NCBI GenBank assembly: GCA_913060695.1
Contig: CAJXUA010000014.1
Coordinates: 1-64,000, forward strand
DNA: 64,000 nt
Source of the DNA: an uncultured Gammaproteobacteria bacterium
GTDB lineage: Bacteria; Pseudomonadota; Gammaproteobacteria; Pseudomonadales; Pseudohongiellaceae
Direction of reading: 5' to 3'
Made by a program: the position numbers and the translations under genes. The notes under the pieces are model-generated. The model was not told the DNA's origin and did no database searches. It saw only the letters and a list, made by a program, of their open reading frames with translations. Shown here piece by piece: positions 36,483-46,287 of this stretch; positions within the stretch are counted from its first letter, which is position 1; each line of letters begins with the position of its first letter.

Positions 36483-39380
36483 TTAGAAATCAGGAGTCCA
36501 ATCGATAGACATCCAGAACTGACGACCCCATGGCTGCTGCAGACGACTCTCGAAACCACCGAGAATAGGCAAGCGCTGCGGCACCTGATTGAACAGGTTC
36601 CGAATACCACCACTCAAAGAAACTTCACTACCGAAGAAGTCGTTGAGGATGTAGCCGTACTGCGCATTCACGGTCCACTGATCTTCGATAATACGATCAG
36701 CTGGGAACTTCGAGAACAGATTGTTCACCGTGTCATCGAATATCACGCTGCCCTGATAGGACGCCATCAAAGACGCGCTGTGATTACCCATGAACCAGTT
36801 GCCACGTACTTGACCCTTTGCCTTAGGCAGAGGAGGCACAACACCGCTGTTGGCATTCTGGTAACCCAAAGCGTCTTTGATACCACCGAACAGGTCTTCA
36901 TACTCATAGTTGGTGAAATAAGACACGCTCAGGCCGGTCGCGAAAGTACCCCAGTTGTCGGTAGAGAAGCGATAGTCGATTTTCGCGTCATACAGGTCGA
37001 TCCACACCGTAGAGATGTTGTTCGCCTGGCGGATTACGCGTAGCACTTGGCCGCTTGTACGATCGCGGATAACACCACTGGCACCGGTATTATCTTGCGT
37101 CGCTAGCCAAGCATTCGCTGCGTTTCTTGTGGCAGAACCTGGGGTGGAGCTATAGGCCGCTTCGCTCGAACCGATCGCTTGCAGCATACGGGTAAACTGA
37201 CCATTCACTGTCTCATCATTGCTCAGTGTACGGATACGGTCTGTATACTCGATCGTCTGGTAATCCAGGCTCACGCTAAGACCATCCAACGCACCGCCCG
37301 GCTCCCAAGTAAAACCAAGATTCTGCATGTTAGACGTCTCTGGCTTCAAGTTTGGGTTACCAGATGAACAACCCGCGCCACCAGTGAGCTGTCCGCCTGT
37401 GATCTTGTCAAGGCCGAAGAATATCTCTGAACAACCTTCGTTAGGATCGTAGGGTCGTGCCTGTGTAGCGGTAGGTGCCAAGAAGCTCTCGCCCCATGAG
37501 TAACGCACTGCTAACTCAGGTGTCGCTTCCCAACGTAGAGAAACCTTAGGAGTAGTCGCGTCTAGACCGAAGTCCTTGAACTGCTCATGACGCACAGCGA
37601 CTTGAGCTGCGAGAGTTTCCAGAATTGGGATTTCGAGCTCGATAAAACCTGCCACTACCTTGTTGTAGTAAGTATCGTTGCTCGGAGGAGTATCGACGAT
37701 GTTCACGTTGAAGTCAGCGCCGATTAACTCGAGCGGGTTGTTACCGAGAAACTCGGAACGATCGCGCATCTGGAATCCTGTCGCCATCTGCATAGGGCCG
37801 GCCGGTAGATCGAACAACTCGCCAGTGACAGTGGCCTCGAAGATATCCAACTCGTCTTCGTTGCTAGTTACGTTGTCGACGTTGGTGAACAACCAATCAA
37901 CCACCTCCTGACTATTACGCGTTGTAGCGGCATTGTAGTAGGGGGAGCGAGGATCCGCAGAACCGAAGGGGTTCCAATATTCGTTGCCGTTTGGTCCACC
38001 TTGCCCCAAAAGTGCCTGTTGCATCTTGCCGATGTGCAATAGCTTCTCGTCCTGGTTTCGACGGTCGAACTGGCGCGAGTAGAAGGTATAACCACTCCAG
38101 CTCCCTGCCAGCTCGAAGTTTGCCTGTACCTTGTAGCGCTGCGTGTAGTACATCACTGGCTGCAGACGCGCACCTGTAATTTCCTCGAAATGGCTAGGCC
38201 AGTGCTCGGGATCTAGTAGTGTGAAGGGACGGTAGTTGTAAGGCACCACATCGAAGCCGTAGGGGTTCGCTGGATGGCTAGCAGGCACCACTAAGGCGTT
38301 GCGGCTATTAGTGTTCTGACCATAGGTGCCTGTGTTGCGGTTCAACACTTCACGGAAGCTATGGTTCATGGTGAGCTCGACATTTATCTTGTCGTTGGCT
38401 TCCCAGGTAACATTATTGTAAAGATTGTATTCACTGGCCTCGCCTTGCAAGTCCCACTGCGGCGTGTAGTACCAGTAACAACCCGAAGCCCCTACTGGAT
38501 ATCCACTCGGGCCACTGCGCTGCGCGCCAAGCGCATTCTCTTCGGGTGTGCCGAAAGTTCCACAGCTTTGATCACGCATGCTTGGGCCGACGATCGTGCC
38601 GTTATGCACCCCCCCCACTGTAGGCGTAGCATTGTTCACGCGTCGATACTCGCCTGGATTACCTGAGGACGAGTATCCGTAGGCAACCTCTGCCGTGCGC
38701 ATACGCTCATAGGTCATCAATGAGCCTTGCAGCCTCGCATCCATTGCGCCTACGTAGTTGATGCCATTGCTGAATGATTTGCCCCACAATACCGCTGCGG
38801 CATAGTCTTCAACCTGCGCTTTCTCGTCGCGCTGATAATAGGTGCGCGCCTTCACGCCATCGAATTCCTTGATTGGAATCAAGTTAACTACGCCCGCCAC
38901 CGCGTCGGAGCCGTACAGTGCCGAACCGCCATCGAGCACCACTTCTAAGCGAGCAAGGGCGATGTCGGGGAACATTGTTGAAACGGTACTGTTGATGGTG
39001 CGAACGCCGTCAGCTAGGACCAGTGTTGAGTTCTCGCCAAGGCCGCGCAGGTTGAATGTGGAACCAGTAGAGTCCTGACCACCGTCTGCGCCCGCGTTTA
39101 CGTTCGCTACTGTGTCTGTGTTCTGTGTGAACGTAAGGTCGCGGATGTATTGCCCAATCGATGGGGCGCCTGACTCGTATAAATCTTCTTGAGTCACCGT
39201 CGCGACGTTCGCTTCTTGTGCGAATGCGCTATTGCGAATATAGGATCCAGTCACCACAACTTCTTCTACTTCGGCATCATTGTTCTGAGCTAGAGCCGCT
39301 GCGGGAACTCCTAAGATGGAAATGGCCATGACGGCCTGTGATAGACGATACAATTTATTGCGCTTGAAAATAATATTCAC
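36483..39380 (-). CDS. TonB-dependent receptor, copy 2 of a paralogous pair
   Basis: Outer membrane receptor of 965 residues, clearly a duplicate of the copy at 30783-33683: long stretches of plug and barrel are identical, with most differences in surface-loop-like segments. Start is GTG 39380 with AAGGGAGAAG upstream. Signal peptide ends at AALAQ; VEEVVVTGSYIRNSAFAQE begins the mature plug, and the barrel ends in WMSIDWTPDF. Both copies share the motif GCYWYYTPQWDLQGE and conserved Cys pairs, such as GCSEIF. Having two similar receptors flanking a regulator suggests related but distinct ligands or conditions. Confidence 0.9.
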   Translation of the reverse strand: MNIIFKRNKLYRLSQAVMAISILGVPAAALAQNNDAEVEEVVVTGSYIRNSAFAQEANVATVTQEDLYESGAPSIGQYIRDLTFTQNTDTVANVNAGADGGQDSTGSTFNLRGLGENSTLVLADGVRTINSTVSTMFPDIALARLEVVLDGGSALYGSDAVAGVVNLIPIKEFDGVKARTYYQRDEKAQVEDYAAAVLWGKSFSNGINYVGAMDARLQGSLMTYERMRTAEVAYGYSSSGNPGEYRRVNNATPTVGGVHNGTIVGPSMRDQSCGTFGTPEENALGAQRSGPSGYPVGASGCYWYYTPQWDLQGEASEYNLYNNVTWEANDKINVELTMNHSFREVLNRNTGTYGQNTNSRNALVVPASHPANPYGFDVVPYNYRPFTLLDPEHWPSHFEEITGARLQPVMYYTQRYKVQANFELAGSWSGYTFYSRQFDRRNQDEKLLHIGKMQQALLGQGGPNGNEYWNPFGSADPRSPYYNAATTRNSQEVVDWLFTNVDNVTSNEDELDIFEATVTGELFDLPAGPMQMATGFQMRDRSEFLGNNPLELIGADFNVNIVDTPPSNDTYYNKVVAGFIELEIPILETLAAQVAVRHEQFKDFGLDATTPKVSLRWEATPELAVRYSWGESFLAPTATQARPYDPNEGCSEIFFGLDKITGGQLTGGAGCSSGNPNLKPETSNMQNLGFTWEPGGALDGLSVSLDYQTIEYTDRIRTLSNDETVNGQFTRMLQAIGSSEAAYSSTPGSATRNAANAWLATQDNTGASGVIRDRTSGQVLRVIRQANNISTVWIDLYDAKIDYRFSTDNWGTFATGLSVSYFTNYEYEDLFGGIKDALGYQNANSGVVPPLPKAKGQVRGNWFMGNHSASLMASYQGSVIFDDTVNNLFSKFPADRIIEDQWTVNAQYGYILNDFFGSEVSLSGGIRNLFNQVPQRLPILGGFESRLQQPWGRQFWMSIDWTPDF

Positions 39381-39607
39381 GCGGTCTTCTCCCTTAAGTT
39401 ATTTTAATTAGCGCGCACTCTTCTAAATGATAGATTACAGATTGGAAGCGTGGGTCTTACATAGAAGAGCGCGCGGGGATTGTAGGGGCTTTTTTACGGA
39501 AAGTTCAATTACAATATGTTAAATATAGGTCGTGTGTAACACTTTATAACATTTGCAATTTTTAAATCGATAATCATTGTAGGAACCTGGCGAAGTTTAA
39601 GAGAATT

Positions 39608-41065
39608 TTATCGAACAATCTTGTGCATTTTTATGTGAGATATTCCTACTTCATCAAACAATTCTCCAGCGCAGACATAACCAAGCTTTTCATAGAACCT
39701 TATTGCTGACTCGCGCGCATGCAAGCTGATCTCCCGCACCCCTTGCGCTATCAACTCACGCTCTACACGAGAGACCAATTCCGCACCAATTCCTTTTCCT
39801 TGAAATTTTTCAGCCACCGCCATTTGCCTTAATTTGCAATGTTTTCCGCTTATTTCTTTCGCACTTACACAGGCAATAAGTGCATTTTCCTGACCAATAA
39901 TTCCGAAATGCTGCTGCTCGCTCTCACCCTCTAAATCCACTAAATCGAGCGAGCGCCCGAGCGGTTTTCGCAAAACCTCATTGCGCAACTCAAGTGCGCT
40001 CTTGTAGAGTGAAGTAGAATATTTAATCGATATTAATTCGGCATCTAAGCATTTGTTTAACGAGCCAGATGCCATTACTTCCGCCAAGAAAACTGCACTT
40101 CTCCACGCTCCTTCCACTTTCGCCTCATTGAGCCAATCTCCACATAACCCAAGCCCAATTTCGGCATCCCAGAGATACTGTCGACCGAGCAACTGTTCTG
40201 TATCTGCATAACGCCAACGATGCGCTTCACTTTCACGCACCAAAGCGGGGCAAATAATTTGCAGAGCCTCAATAAGCATTTCGATTATTTCGTTCCGATG
40301 TGTTTCGAGATGAGCCTCGCTCCACTTTGGGGTCGCGTGTAACAACCACATATTATGGCCTTGCCTCTGCGGCTTGCTAAGATTACGCGCGAGCCAGCGA
40401 ATAGGACCGGAGTTCACGAAAGCCGCATCGAAACCAGGGTCGAAAGATTCATCGCAACGCATCATGAGAGCCCACGTAGGACGCATCCGCACACTAGCGA
40501 CTAATTCTCGCAATGGGCTACTAATTTGACTCAATAGTTCCTTTGCTTGTGGTGCCGGCAAGGCGAGAACTAATGCATCATAGAGCCGGTCTTGCCACCC
40601 CTGCCCCGTTATATGCAAGCGCCAACCTTCAGGCTCACGCTTCAAAATATCTACATGGCTTTCGAGTTGCACTGGCAGCGACGCAGCCAAGAATTGCGCA
40701 GGTGCAGTCATACTGGGCACCCCTACGTAACGCTTTGTGCTCGCACCCGTTTCTCGCCACGGGCTCTCAGGGCTATCAATGACATGCATCCGTGCGGTCC
40801 AAAGCCCGGCAACGCCTGCGGCCTCCCAGCGCAGCAACTCCTCTCGAAACGCAGCACTTTGGGCCGTGAAATATTGCGCGCCATGATCACATTGCCAAGA
40901 AGGACCACGCCGGGTACTCATTCGCCCCCCAACGCCTGCGCTCTTGTCGAAAACTTGCACATCCAAGCCCTTCGCCTGCAACTGTACGGCACAAGTCAGA
41001 CCTGCTATTCCAGCGCCTATGATCGCGACACTAGCTCCTGCTTCAATCTTATCCTGCACTGGCAT
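39608..41065 (-). CDS. Renalase-like FAD oxidoreductase fused to a GNAT acetyltransferase
   Basis: A 485-residue two-domain protein. Residues about 12-330 form an FAD-dependent amine-oxidase/renalase-like domain: VAIIGAGIAGLTCA dinucleotide motif, GVGGRMSTRR, CDHGAQYFTA, and near the end GLGLCGDWLNEAKVEGAWRSA. Residues about 340-485 form a GNAT domain with the acetyl-CoA motif in LRQMAVAEKFQGKGIGAELV and a late RFYEKLGYVCAGELF. The reading frame is continuous through the join with no stop or shift. GAGGA stands shortly before the ATG. Substrates of either half are unknown; a shared amine substrate is conceivable. Confidence 0.85.
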   Translation of the reverse strand: MPVQDKIEAGASVAIIGAGIAGLTCAVQLQAKGLDVQVFDKSAGVGGRMSTRRGPSWQCDHGAQYFTAQSAAFREELLRWEAAGVAGLWTARMHVIDSPESPWRETGASTKRYVGVPSMTAPAQFLAASLPVQLESHVDILKREPEGWRLHITGQGWQDRLYDALVLALPAPQAKELLSQISSPLRELVASVRMRPTWALMMRCDESFDPGFDAAFVNSGPIRWLARNLSKPQRQGHNMWLLHATPKWSEAHLETHRNEIIEMLIEALQIICPALVRESEAHRWRYADTEQLLGRQYLWDAEIGLGLCGDWLNEAKVEGAWRSAVFLAEVMASGSLNKCLDAELISIKYSTSLYKSALELRNEVLRKPLGRSLDLVDLEGESEQQHFGIIGQENALIACVSAKEISGKHCKLRQMAVAEKFQGKGIGAELVSRVERELIAQGVREISLHARESAIRFYEKLGYVCAGELFDEVGISHIKMHKIVR

Positions 41066-41135
41066 TGTCCTCTGTGTTTAGCGTTTGTATGATCATAGCC
41101 CTTTAGGCACTAACGATCAGCCGACTGGAGACACT

Positions 41136-41837
41136 ATGTGCGGCCGCTTCAACGTTATCGATTCGCCACAAGTACGTTTATTGGTCGATGTACTCGGCAT
41201 AGAGTTAGGCGCGCTGCGCTTTAGTGCCGACGTAGCACCCGGCGCGCAGATATCGATCGTGCGTCAGACTGCTAGTGGTCGGGCCCTTGTCGATGCGTTG
41301 TGGTGGCTAATGCTAGACCCCGCAACCCTAAAGCCCAATTACCAGTACGCCAGCTTTAATAGCCGCTCGGACAAGCTCGACAGCAAACAGGCCCTTGCCT
41401 TTAAGCCTTATCGCGAGAGTCGTTGCATCATTCCGGCCAGCGCCTTCGTAGAGGGACTAGGGGACCGTAAGACCTATCATAAGATCGAGCTAGTAGATCA
41501 AGCGATTGCCTTCGGCGGGCTCTGCAAGCATTACCTCAACGAGCGCACAGGAGAGTCCGTATTCTCCGCCAGTATCATTACTCTGGGGCCGCTCACGCAG
41601 TGGGAGTCGATTCACCCAAAGTCGATGCCTCTTATGCTACCTGCCCAAGACAAGGCATTGATCGACGATTGGCTCGACCCGGAGTTTCGCGATGTTAGCC
41701 GATTCCAGAGTTTACTAATCCCCCGGGTCAGCGCGCCACAACGAATAACGCCTATCGGCAGACCCAGCAAATGGGACCCGAAAGGCGATCCTTGGATCCT
41801 GAGCGCGAGCGATGCGGACTTGGGTCAAAGCGACTGA
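41136..41837 (+). CDS. SRAP-domain protein, YedK/HMCES-like
   Basis: A 233-residue protein of the SRAP family, which in YedK and HMCES forms a thiazolidine crosslink to abasic sites in single-stranded DNA through Cys2. I start at ATG 41136 (GGAG upstream) so that the chain begins MCGRFNV with the essential Cys at position 2; an upstream in-frame ATG at 41085 would bury it. Other family marks are NSRSDKLDSKQALAFK, RCIIPASAFVEG (the conserved Glu) and the IHPKSMPLML His. The sequence diverges from YedK in several places but keeps the key residues. Confidence 0.88.
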   Translation: MCGRFNVIDSPQVRLLVDVLGIELGALRFSADVAPGAQISIVRQTASGRALVDALWWLMLDPATLKPNYQYASFNSRSDKLDSKQALAFKPYRESRCIIPASAFVEGLGDRKTYHKIELVDQAIAFGGLCKHYLNERTGESVFSASIITLGPLTQWESIHPKSMPLMLPAQDKALIDDWLDPEFRDVSRFQSLLIPRVSAPQRITPIGRPSKWDPKGDPWILSASDADLGQSD

Positions 41838-41986
41838 GGGTAATTGGCTTCATCTTTGAACGCGGTAACTGGTATATTGCCTTCCTATAAGTTTTCAAAA
41901 TTCCAAGAACTACCAAGCAAGCTTACTCGTCGCAGCAAGAGATCAATATTGGTCTCGAACTTCGGCAACTAAAGGAGACACCGCCA

Positions 41987-43657
41987 ATGCGCAGATCCAA
42001 CACTCTATTGAGTACCGCTATCGCCCTGCTGATGCTACAAAACCCTGCCTCGGCTCAAGACGGCGACGGCCCACTAGCCATCATGATTCCCGGCGGTGGC
42101 AGCTACTCCCGCACTATCTCAACGAATTCAGAACAGGCGCAGGCATTCTTCGATCAAGGCCTGCGCATGGCGTGGAGCTTCTATTTCCCGGAGTCAATCG
42201 CCTCCTATCAAGAGGCATCGCGCTTAGACCCCGATAGCCCCATGCCCTACTTCGGCCTAGCCCACGCAGCGGGCCCTAACCCCAACAGCCGCTACCAAGG
42301 TCTGCCCGACGATCCACAGGGTTCAGGCCTAGCCGCCATTCGCCAGGCATTAGCCTTGGCCAATAATGGCACGCCGAAAGAGCGCGACATGATCAATACC
42401 TTGTTCGTTCTCTATAACATGGACGCGATTCCTGACTCCAAAGAGCGCGATGCGGCCTACGTAGACGCTCTGCGCGCACTGAAAACCAAATACCCGAATG
42501 ACCCTGACATTCACACTATTTTCGCCGAAGCCTATATGAACACCACGCGCTGGGATTACTGGCTCCCCGATGGCACCGCCAAACTCGGTACCGCAGAGGC
42601 ACAGGAAGCATTAGAGACCGCGATGCGTCTAGAACACGATCACCCAGGCGCTAACCATCTCTATATTCACCTAATGGAAGGCTCTGCCCAGCCCGAGCTC
42701 GCGATGCCTGCCGCACAGAAACTCGAGTCTATCGTGCCTATCTCGGGCCACATGGTGCATATGCCCGGCCATATCTACCTGCGCGTTGGTGAATATGAGA
42801 AGGCCATCGACATCAACGAGCGCTCGCAAATAGTAGACAAGCAATTCGCGGAGATCTGGGGCAATACCAACTTCCCTAACATCGGTACCTATGGACTCTC
42901 CCATAAGTCGCACGCACCACACGCACTAGACTTCGTTCGTTACGCGAATATGCTGCAGGGCAACTACGCAAACTCCTTGGCGGCTGCCGACGAGGGTGCC
43001 GCAAGCGTTGGTGTCGCCGTTGAATCCGTGAACCGTGGACAGAAACGCGTTGCACACACTTGGATCGTCGACAAGGTCTTCGGCAAATGGGACAAGATAC
43101 TTGCGAGCGAGCAAAGCCACGGCGGCACACCCTATCTCGACGGCATGTGGAGCTATGTCACCGGCAGCGCCCTCGTAGCTACAGGCCAGATGACAGCAGC
43201 AGAGACTGCGCTGAGCAATATTCGCAGGCAGTCCGAGAACCCCGATGCGGACACAAGCGGCGTCGGCCCCACTCCCGCATCTCATATATTGCGGCTGGCA
43301 GGATACGCATTAGAGGGTGAGATCAAAGAGGCCAATGGCGATCTCGAAGGCGCAATTGAAGCCTATAAGATGGCCATCGAATTACAGGATGCCTCTAACT
43401 ACACCGAGCCACCAGACTGGTCTCAATCGATTCGTCTATATCTCGGCGCTGCACTCCTAGAGGCAGGGCGGCCTGAAGAGGCGGAGGCGGTATACAGGAA
43501 GGACATGGAGTGGAATCAACAGAACGGCTGGGCAACTTTCGGCTTGGCGCAGGCATTAGAGGCACAGGGCAAGCATCAAGAGGCCGTCATAACACACCGG
43601 CAGTTTGATTCGCTGTGGCGCAATGCAGATGTCACACTCGTTCGTTCACGCCTATAA
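41987..43657 (+). CDS. Secreted tetratricopeptide-repeat protein
   Basis: Exported protein of 556 residues with signal peptide ending at PASAQ and AAAGGAG upstream. Helical TPR-type repeats cover most of the chain (ESIASYQEASRLDPDSPMPYFGLAHA, GAIEAYKMAIELQDASN, EEAEAVYRKDMEWNQQNGWATFGLAQALE; parts only). Several His-rich segments such as HDHPGANHLYIHLMEG and HMVHMPGHIYLRVGEY are unusual for a pure scaffold and could bind metal. An alpha/beta hydrolase starts 17 bases later, so the two are probably cotranscribed. Function unknown. Confidence 0.8.
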   Translation: MRRSNTLLSTAIALLMLQNPASAQDGDGPLAIMIPGGGSYSRTISTNSEQAQAFFDQGLRMAWSFYFPESIASYQEASRLDPDSPMPYFGLAHAAGPNPNSRYQGLPDDPQGSGLAAIRQALALANNGTPKERDMINTLFVLYNMDAIPDSKERDAAYVDALRALKTKYPNDPDIHTIFAEAYMNTTRWDYWLPDGTAKLGTAEAQEALETAMRLEHDHPGANHLYIHLMEGSAQPELAMPAAQKLESIVPISGHMVHMPGHIYLRVGEYEKAIDINERSQIVDKQFAEIWGNTNFPNIGTYGLSHKSHAPHALDFVRYANMLQGNYANSLAAADEGAASVGVAVESVNRGQKRVAHTWIVDKVFGKWDKILASEQSHGGTPYLDGMWSYVTGSALVATGQMTAAETALSNIRRQSENPDADTSGVGPTPASHILRLAGYALEGEIKEANGDLEGAIEAYKMAIELQDASNYTEPPDWSQSIRLYLGAALLEAGRPEEAEAVYRKDMEWNQQNGWATFGLAQALEAQGKHQEAVITHRQFDSLWRNADVTLVRSRL

Positions 43658-43674
43658 GCCTTGAGGGTCGCTCC

Positions 43675-44592
43675 GTGCTCAATGCCACACTGTATGCTCG
43701 CTTAGCTTTCGGCCTTGTCTTGTTCGCGCTCGCGCAGTTCAGCGCGGCGCAGGACAGTGATGCCGTCCGCCATACAGTGATGGCCGACGGCCACCCACTA
43801 GCGGTTTGGGAGAAGTCCGTACCCAACCCGAAAGGGCATATCCTGCTGCATCACGGCAGAACATGGAGCTCCATTCCGGATTTCGACTTACAAGTTCCGG
43901 GTGAATCTCTGTCTTTGATGGACGGCTTCAATGAGCTGGGTTACAGCGCCTGGGCCATGGATGCCCGAGGTTATGGAGCTACACCTCGAGACAGCAGTGG
44001 CTGGACGACGCCAGACCGAGCGGCAATGGATATGGCCACAGTGTTGAGTTGGCTGGAGACCCGCAATGGCGCCAAGACGAACGTTTGGGGTTGGTCCTAT
44101 GGCTCGATGGTGGCGCAGCTTACTGCACAGCGTTTTCCGGAGGGAATTCGCAGCTTGATTCTGTTCGGCTATCCGACAGACCCTGACGTGAAGATTCCGG
44201 AGCAACAGAGCCTTGCCGCGCCGGAGGAACGCATCAATACGGCAGAGGCGGCCGCATCGGATTTCATAGTGCCAGGTTCGATAAGCCAACACGCGATTGA
44301 CGTGTATGTCGCTGCCGCTCTCGCAGCGGACCCGGTACGCGCAGATTGGAATCAGCTGCACCAATGGAATGCACTAGATGGCGCAGCACTGACAGTGCCG
44401 ACTCTTTTACTGCAAGGGGAGTTTGACCCTCTGGCCAATACCGACGCCCATGCACGCTTGTTCGTCGCAATCGCGAACCCCAACAAGCAATGGACAGTTT
44501 TAGCCGGAGGCGATCATGCGGCTTTGCTCGAGACACCGCGTGCACGCCTGATTAAAGCCACTATAGATTTCCTACAATGGCTTGATCAGTAG
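43675..44592 (+). CDS. Secreted alpha/beta hydrolase
   Basis: Exported hydrolase of 305 residues. I use GTG 43675, which has GAGGG at proper spacing and opens a clean signal peptide (LYARLAFGLVLFALAQFSAAQ); an in-frame ATG at 43615 lies inside the upstream gene. The nucleophile elbow is GWSYGSM, the acid is in LQGEFDPLA and the His in GGDHAALLE, so the triad is complete. An ILLHHGRTW oxyanion motif is visible. It follows the TPR protein; an ester or lactone substrate is likely but unspecified. Confidence 0.85.
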   Translation: MLNATLYARLAFGLVLFALAQFSAAQDSDAVRHTVMADGHPLAVWEKSVPNPKGHILLHHGRTWSSIPDFDLQVPGESLSLMDGFNELGYSAWAMDARGYGATPRDSSGWTTPDRAAMDMATVLSWLETRNGAKTNVWGWSYGSMVAQLTAQRFPEGIRSLILFGYPTDPDVKIPEQQSLAAPEERINTAEAAASDFIVPGSISQHAIDVYVAAALAADPVRADWNQLHQWNALDGAALTVPTLLLQGEFDPLANTDAHARLFVAIANPNKQWTVLAGGDHAALLETPRARLIKATIDFLQWLDQ

Positions 44593-44736
44593 TCCGTACT
44601 AGAAATTACCACGAACCTTGAAGGCGAAACGTCTGCTCCGTATTGGAGCAGATGAATTCGATCTCCTTCAACACGTCATTACGAATGCTACCTTCGTTGA
44701 ATCCTTATGCTTTACTCGGCGACAAGAGGAGAGGAA

Positions 44737-45279
44737 ATGCAATATCCAAGTAGCTGGCGGGCCCTTCATTGGGTCATTGCGCTGTGTGTGATGAGCTTGA
44801 TCCCAATAGGCTTATGGATCGTGGCGCGTACCGAAGCCAATCTCTGGGACGATCTCACCAATTTGCTGTACGGCATCCATAAGGCCATGGGCTTTACGGT
44901 ACTATTATTGATGGGCCTTCGAGTCGCCTTCAAAGTCTTCTATAAAAGCCCTGCCTATCCAGATTCCATGAGCCGCAAGCAGATCATCGCCGCCAAGGGC
45001 CTGCACCATCTTTTTTACGTCCTACTGATAGCGGTGCCTCTACTAGGCTGGGCTGGCGTCACGGCATTCCCTGCATTGATTGTCTTCCCAGGCTTCGATC
45101 TGCCCGGTTTTCCCGGAGTTCCTCAGAACGAAGCGCTGGCCCAGAGGCTGTTTCAGATTCACGGTACGCTGGCGATTCTACTGGCCTTTTTGGTGCTCGG
45201 GCACATAGGGGCAGCCCTGCGACACCTTGTCCTATTAAAGGATAGAGTGTTTCAGCGCATGTGGTTTAAGCGGAGATAG
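44737..45279 (+). CDS. Cytochrome b561
   Basis: Di-haem membrane protein of 180 residues with four membrane helices. Start ATG 44737 follows GAGGAGAGGAA. Candidate haem-ligand His are in WRALHWVIAL, LLYGIHKAMGF, KGLHHLFYVLL and LFQIHGTLAIL. Family members oxidise quinol or pass electrons, some supporting superoxide oxidation. It is alone, followed by a terminator. Confidence 0.9.
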   Translation: MQYPSSWRALHWVIALCVMSLIPIGLWIVARTEANLWDDLTNLLYGIHKAMGFTVLLLMGLRVAFKVFYKSPAYPDSMSRKQIIAAKGLHHLFYVLLIAVPLLGWAGVTAFPALIVFPGFDLPGFPGVPQNEALAQRLFQIHGTLAILLAFLVLGHIGAALRHLVLLKDRVFQRMWFKRR

Positions 45280-45383
45280 TCGCGGAGATAGTCAAAGTGG
45301 ATGAGTTAAACAATGAAGACTGTGATCTGAAGCTAAAGCTTCTCCGTAACTATGGATGCTACTCATTGTTGTTCATGTACTTT

Positions 45384-45420
45384 AAGTGAGGCCATTACTA
45401 TTCTGGCTTCACTTTTTTTT
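45384..45420 (+). terminator. Intrinsic terminator after cytochrome b561
   Basis: AAGTGAGGCCA (45384-45394) pairs with TGGCTTCACTT (45404-45414) with one wobble and continues into a run of eight T. The rest of the 342-base gap (45280-45621) contains no gene that I can support, but holds an inverted repeat with arms CTGAGTCAG (45484-45492) and CTGACTCAG (45510-45518), which lies downstream of the minus-strand TonB-domain gene. Confidence 0.8.
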
Positions 45421-45621
45421 GCCCGCAAAATCTGTGTTGAGACCTGCGGGGCAATATAGAGCATCGAATTAGAGTGGGATTAACTGAGTCAGAAGAAGTA
45501 CTTAAGCTCCTGACTCAGCGAGTCTCTTTGATCATTGCAATCCCGTGTATCTAATTCTTGTTCTTCGATCGTGGGCTGATACTCGTAGTCGCAAACTCTG
45601 CGATTACTCGGGTCTTGCAAA

Positions 45622-46002
45622 TCAGTTCATACGCGGAACGAAGCTGAACTTCATGTTAGAGCGCACAGGCACTGCTACACCGTTGTCCATAACTGGCTCG
45701 AACTGCCAGCGAGAGATCGCGTTCAGAGCAGACTGCGTGAAATGACCAGAAGAAGCCTCTGTGACTGCCGGAGTTACCACGGAGCCATCGGCGGCAACTG
45801 TGAATTCCAGGACAACATAACCATCAACGCCAGCCATGTCAGCGAAACGCGGGTAGTCAGGAGAGACTTGCTCAACAACTTTCAACTTAGAGCTGCTCAA
45901 GTACATGCTTGGAGTCTCGTCAGCAGAGACAGTAGAAGCTGCAGCTAGCAGAGTAAGGGCGGAAACAGAAAGAGCAATCTTGCGTGCAGAGAAAATGTTC
46001 AT
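45622..46002 (-). CDS. Secreted stand-alone TonB C-terminal domain protein
   Basis: A 126-residue protein with a cleavable-looking signal (ALSVSALTLLAAASTVSADE) followed directly by a TonB C-terminal domain (residues about 40-122; VVEQVSPDYPRFADMAGVDGYVVLEFTVAADGSV, ALNAISRWQFEP, PVRSNMKFSF; parts only). It lacks the Pro-rich spacer and, if the signal is cleaved, the membrane anchor of true TonB, and no exbB or exbD is nearby. It may bind TonB boxes as a free periplasmic domain. It could also be anchored if the N-terminus is not cut. Confidence 0.85.
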   Translation of the reverse strand: MNIFSARKIALSVSALTLLAAASTVSADETPSMYLSSSKLKVVEQVSPDYPRFADMAGVDGYVVLEFTVAADGSVVTPAVTEASSGHFTQSALNAISRWQFEPVMDNGVAVPVRSNMKFSFVPRMN

Positions 46003-46287
46003 TTAGGGCCTCGGTAGTTTCAATAGGGTTTGGGGTAACAACCGGCGAGCCTAGAAGCCGAAGAGAGGATCAATTCCCAAGACATTCTAATTTCGCACAC
46101 CAAGACTATTGCAGTAGCCGTGCCAACTTTTTATTTCTATAAATATCAATAAGTTAATGTTTTTTAAGGGTAGGCATCGCATGAAAAGGCTGCACTAGAA
46201 AAATGCACGACGTTCGATAACTGTGCATATAGGTAACATTTTGTGGGGAGAAAGGTAGCAAATCTGCGGTTAATTTGAGGCAATAAA

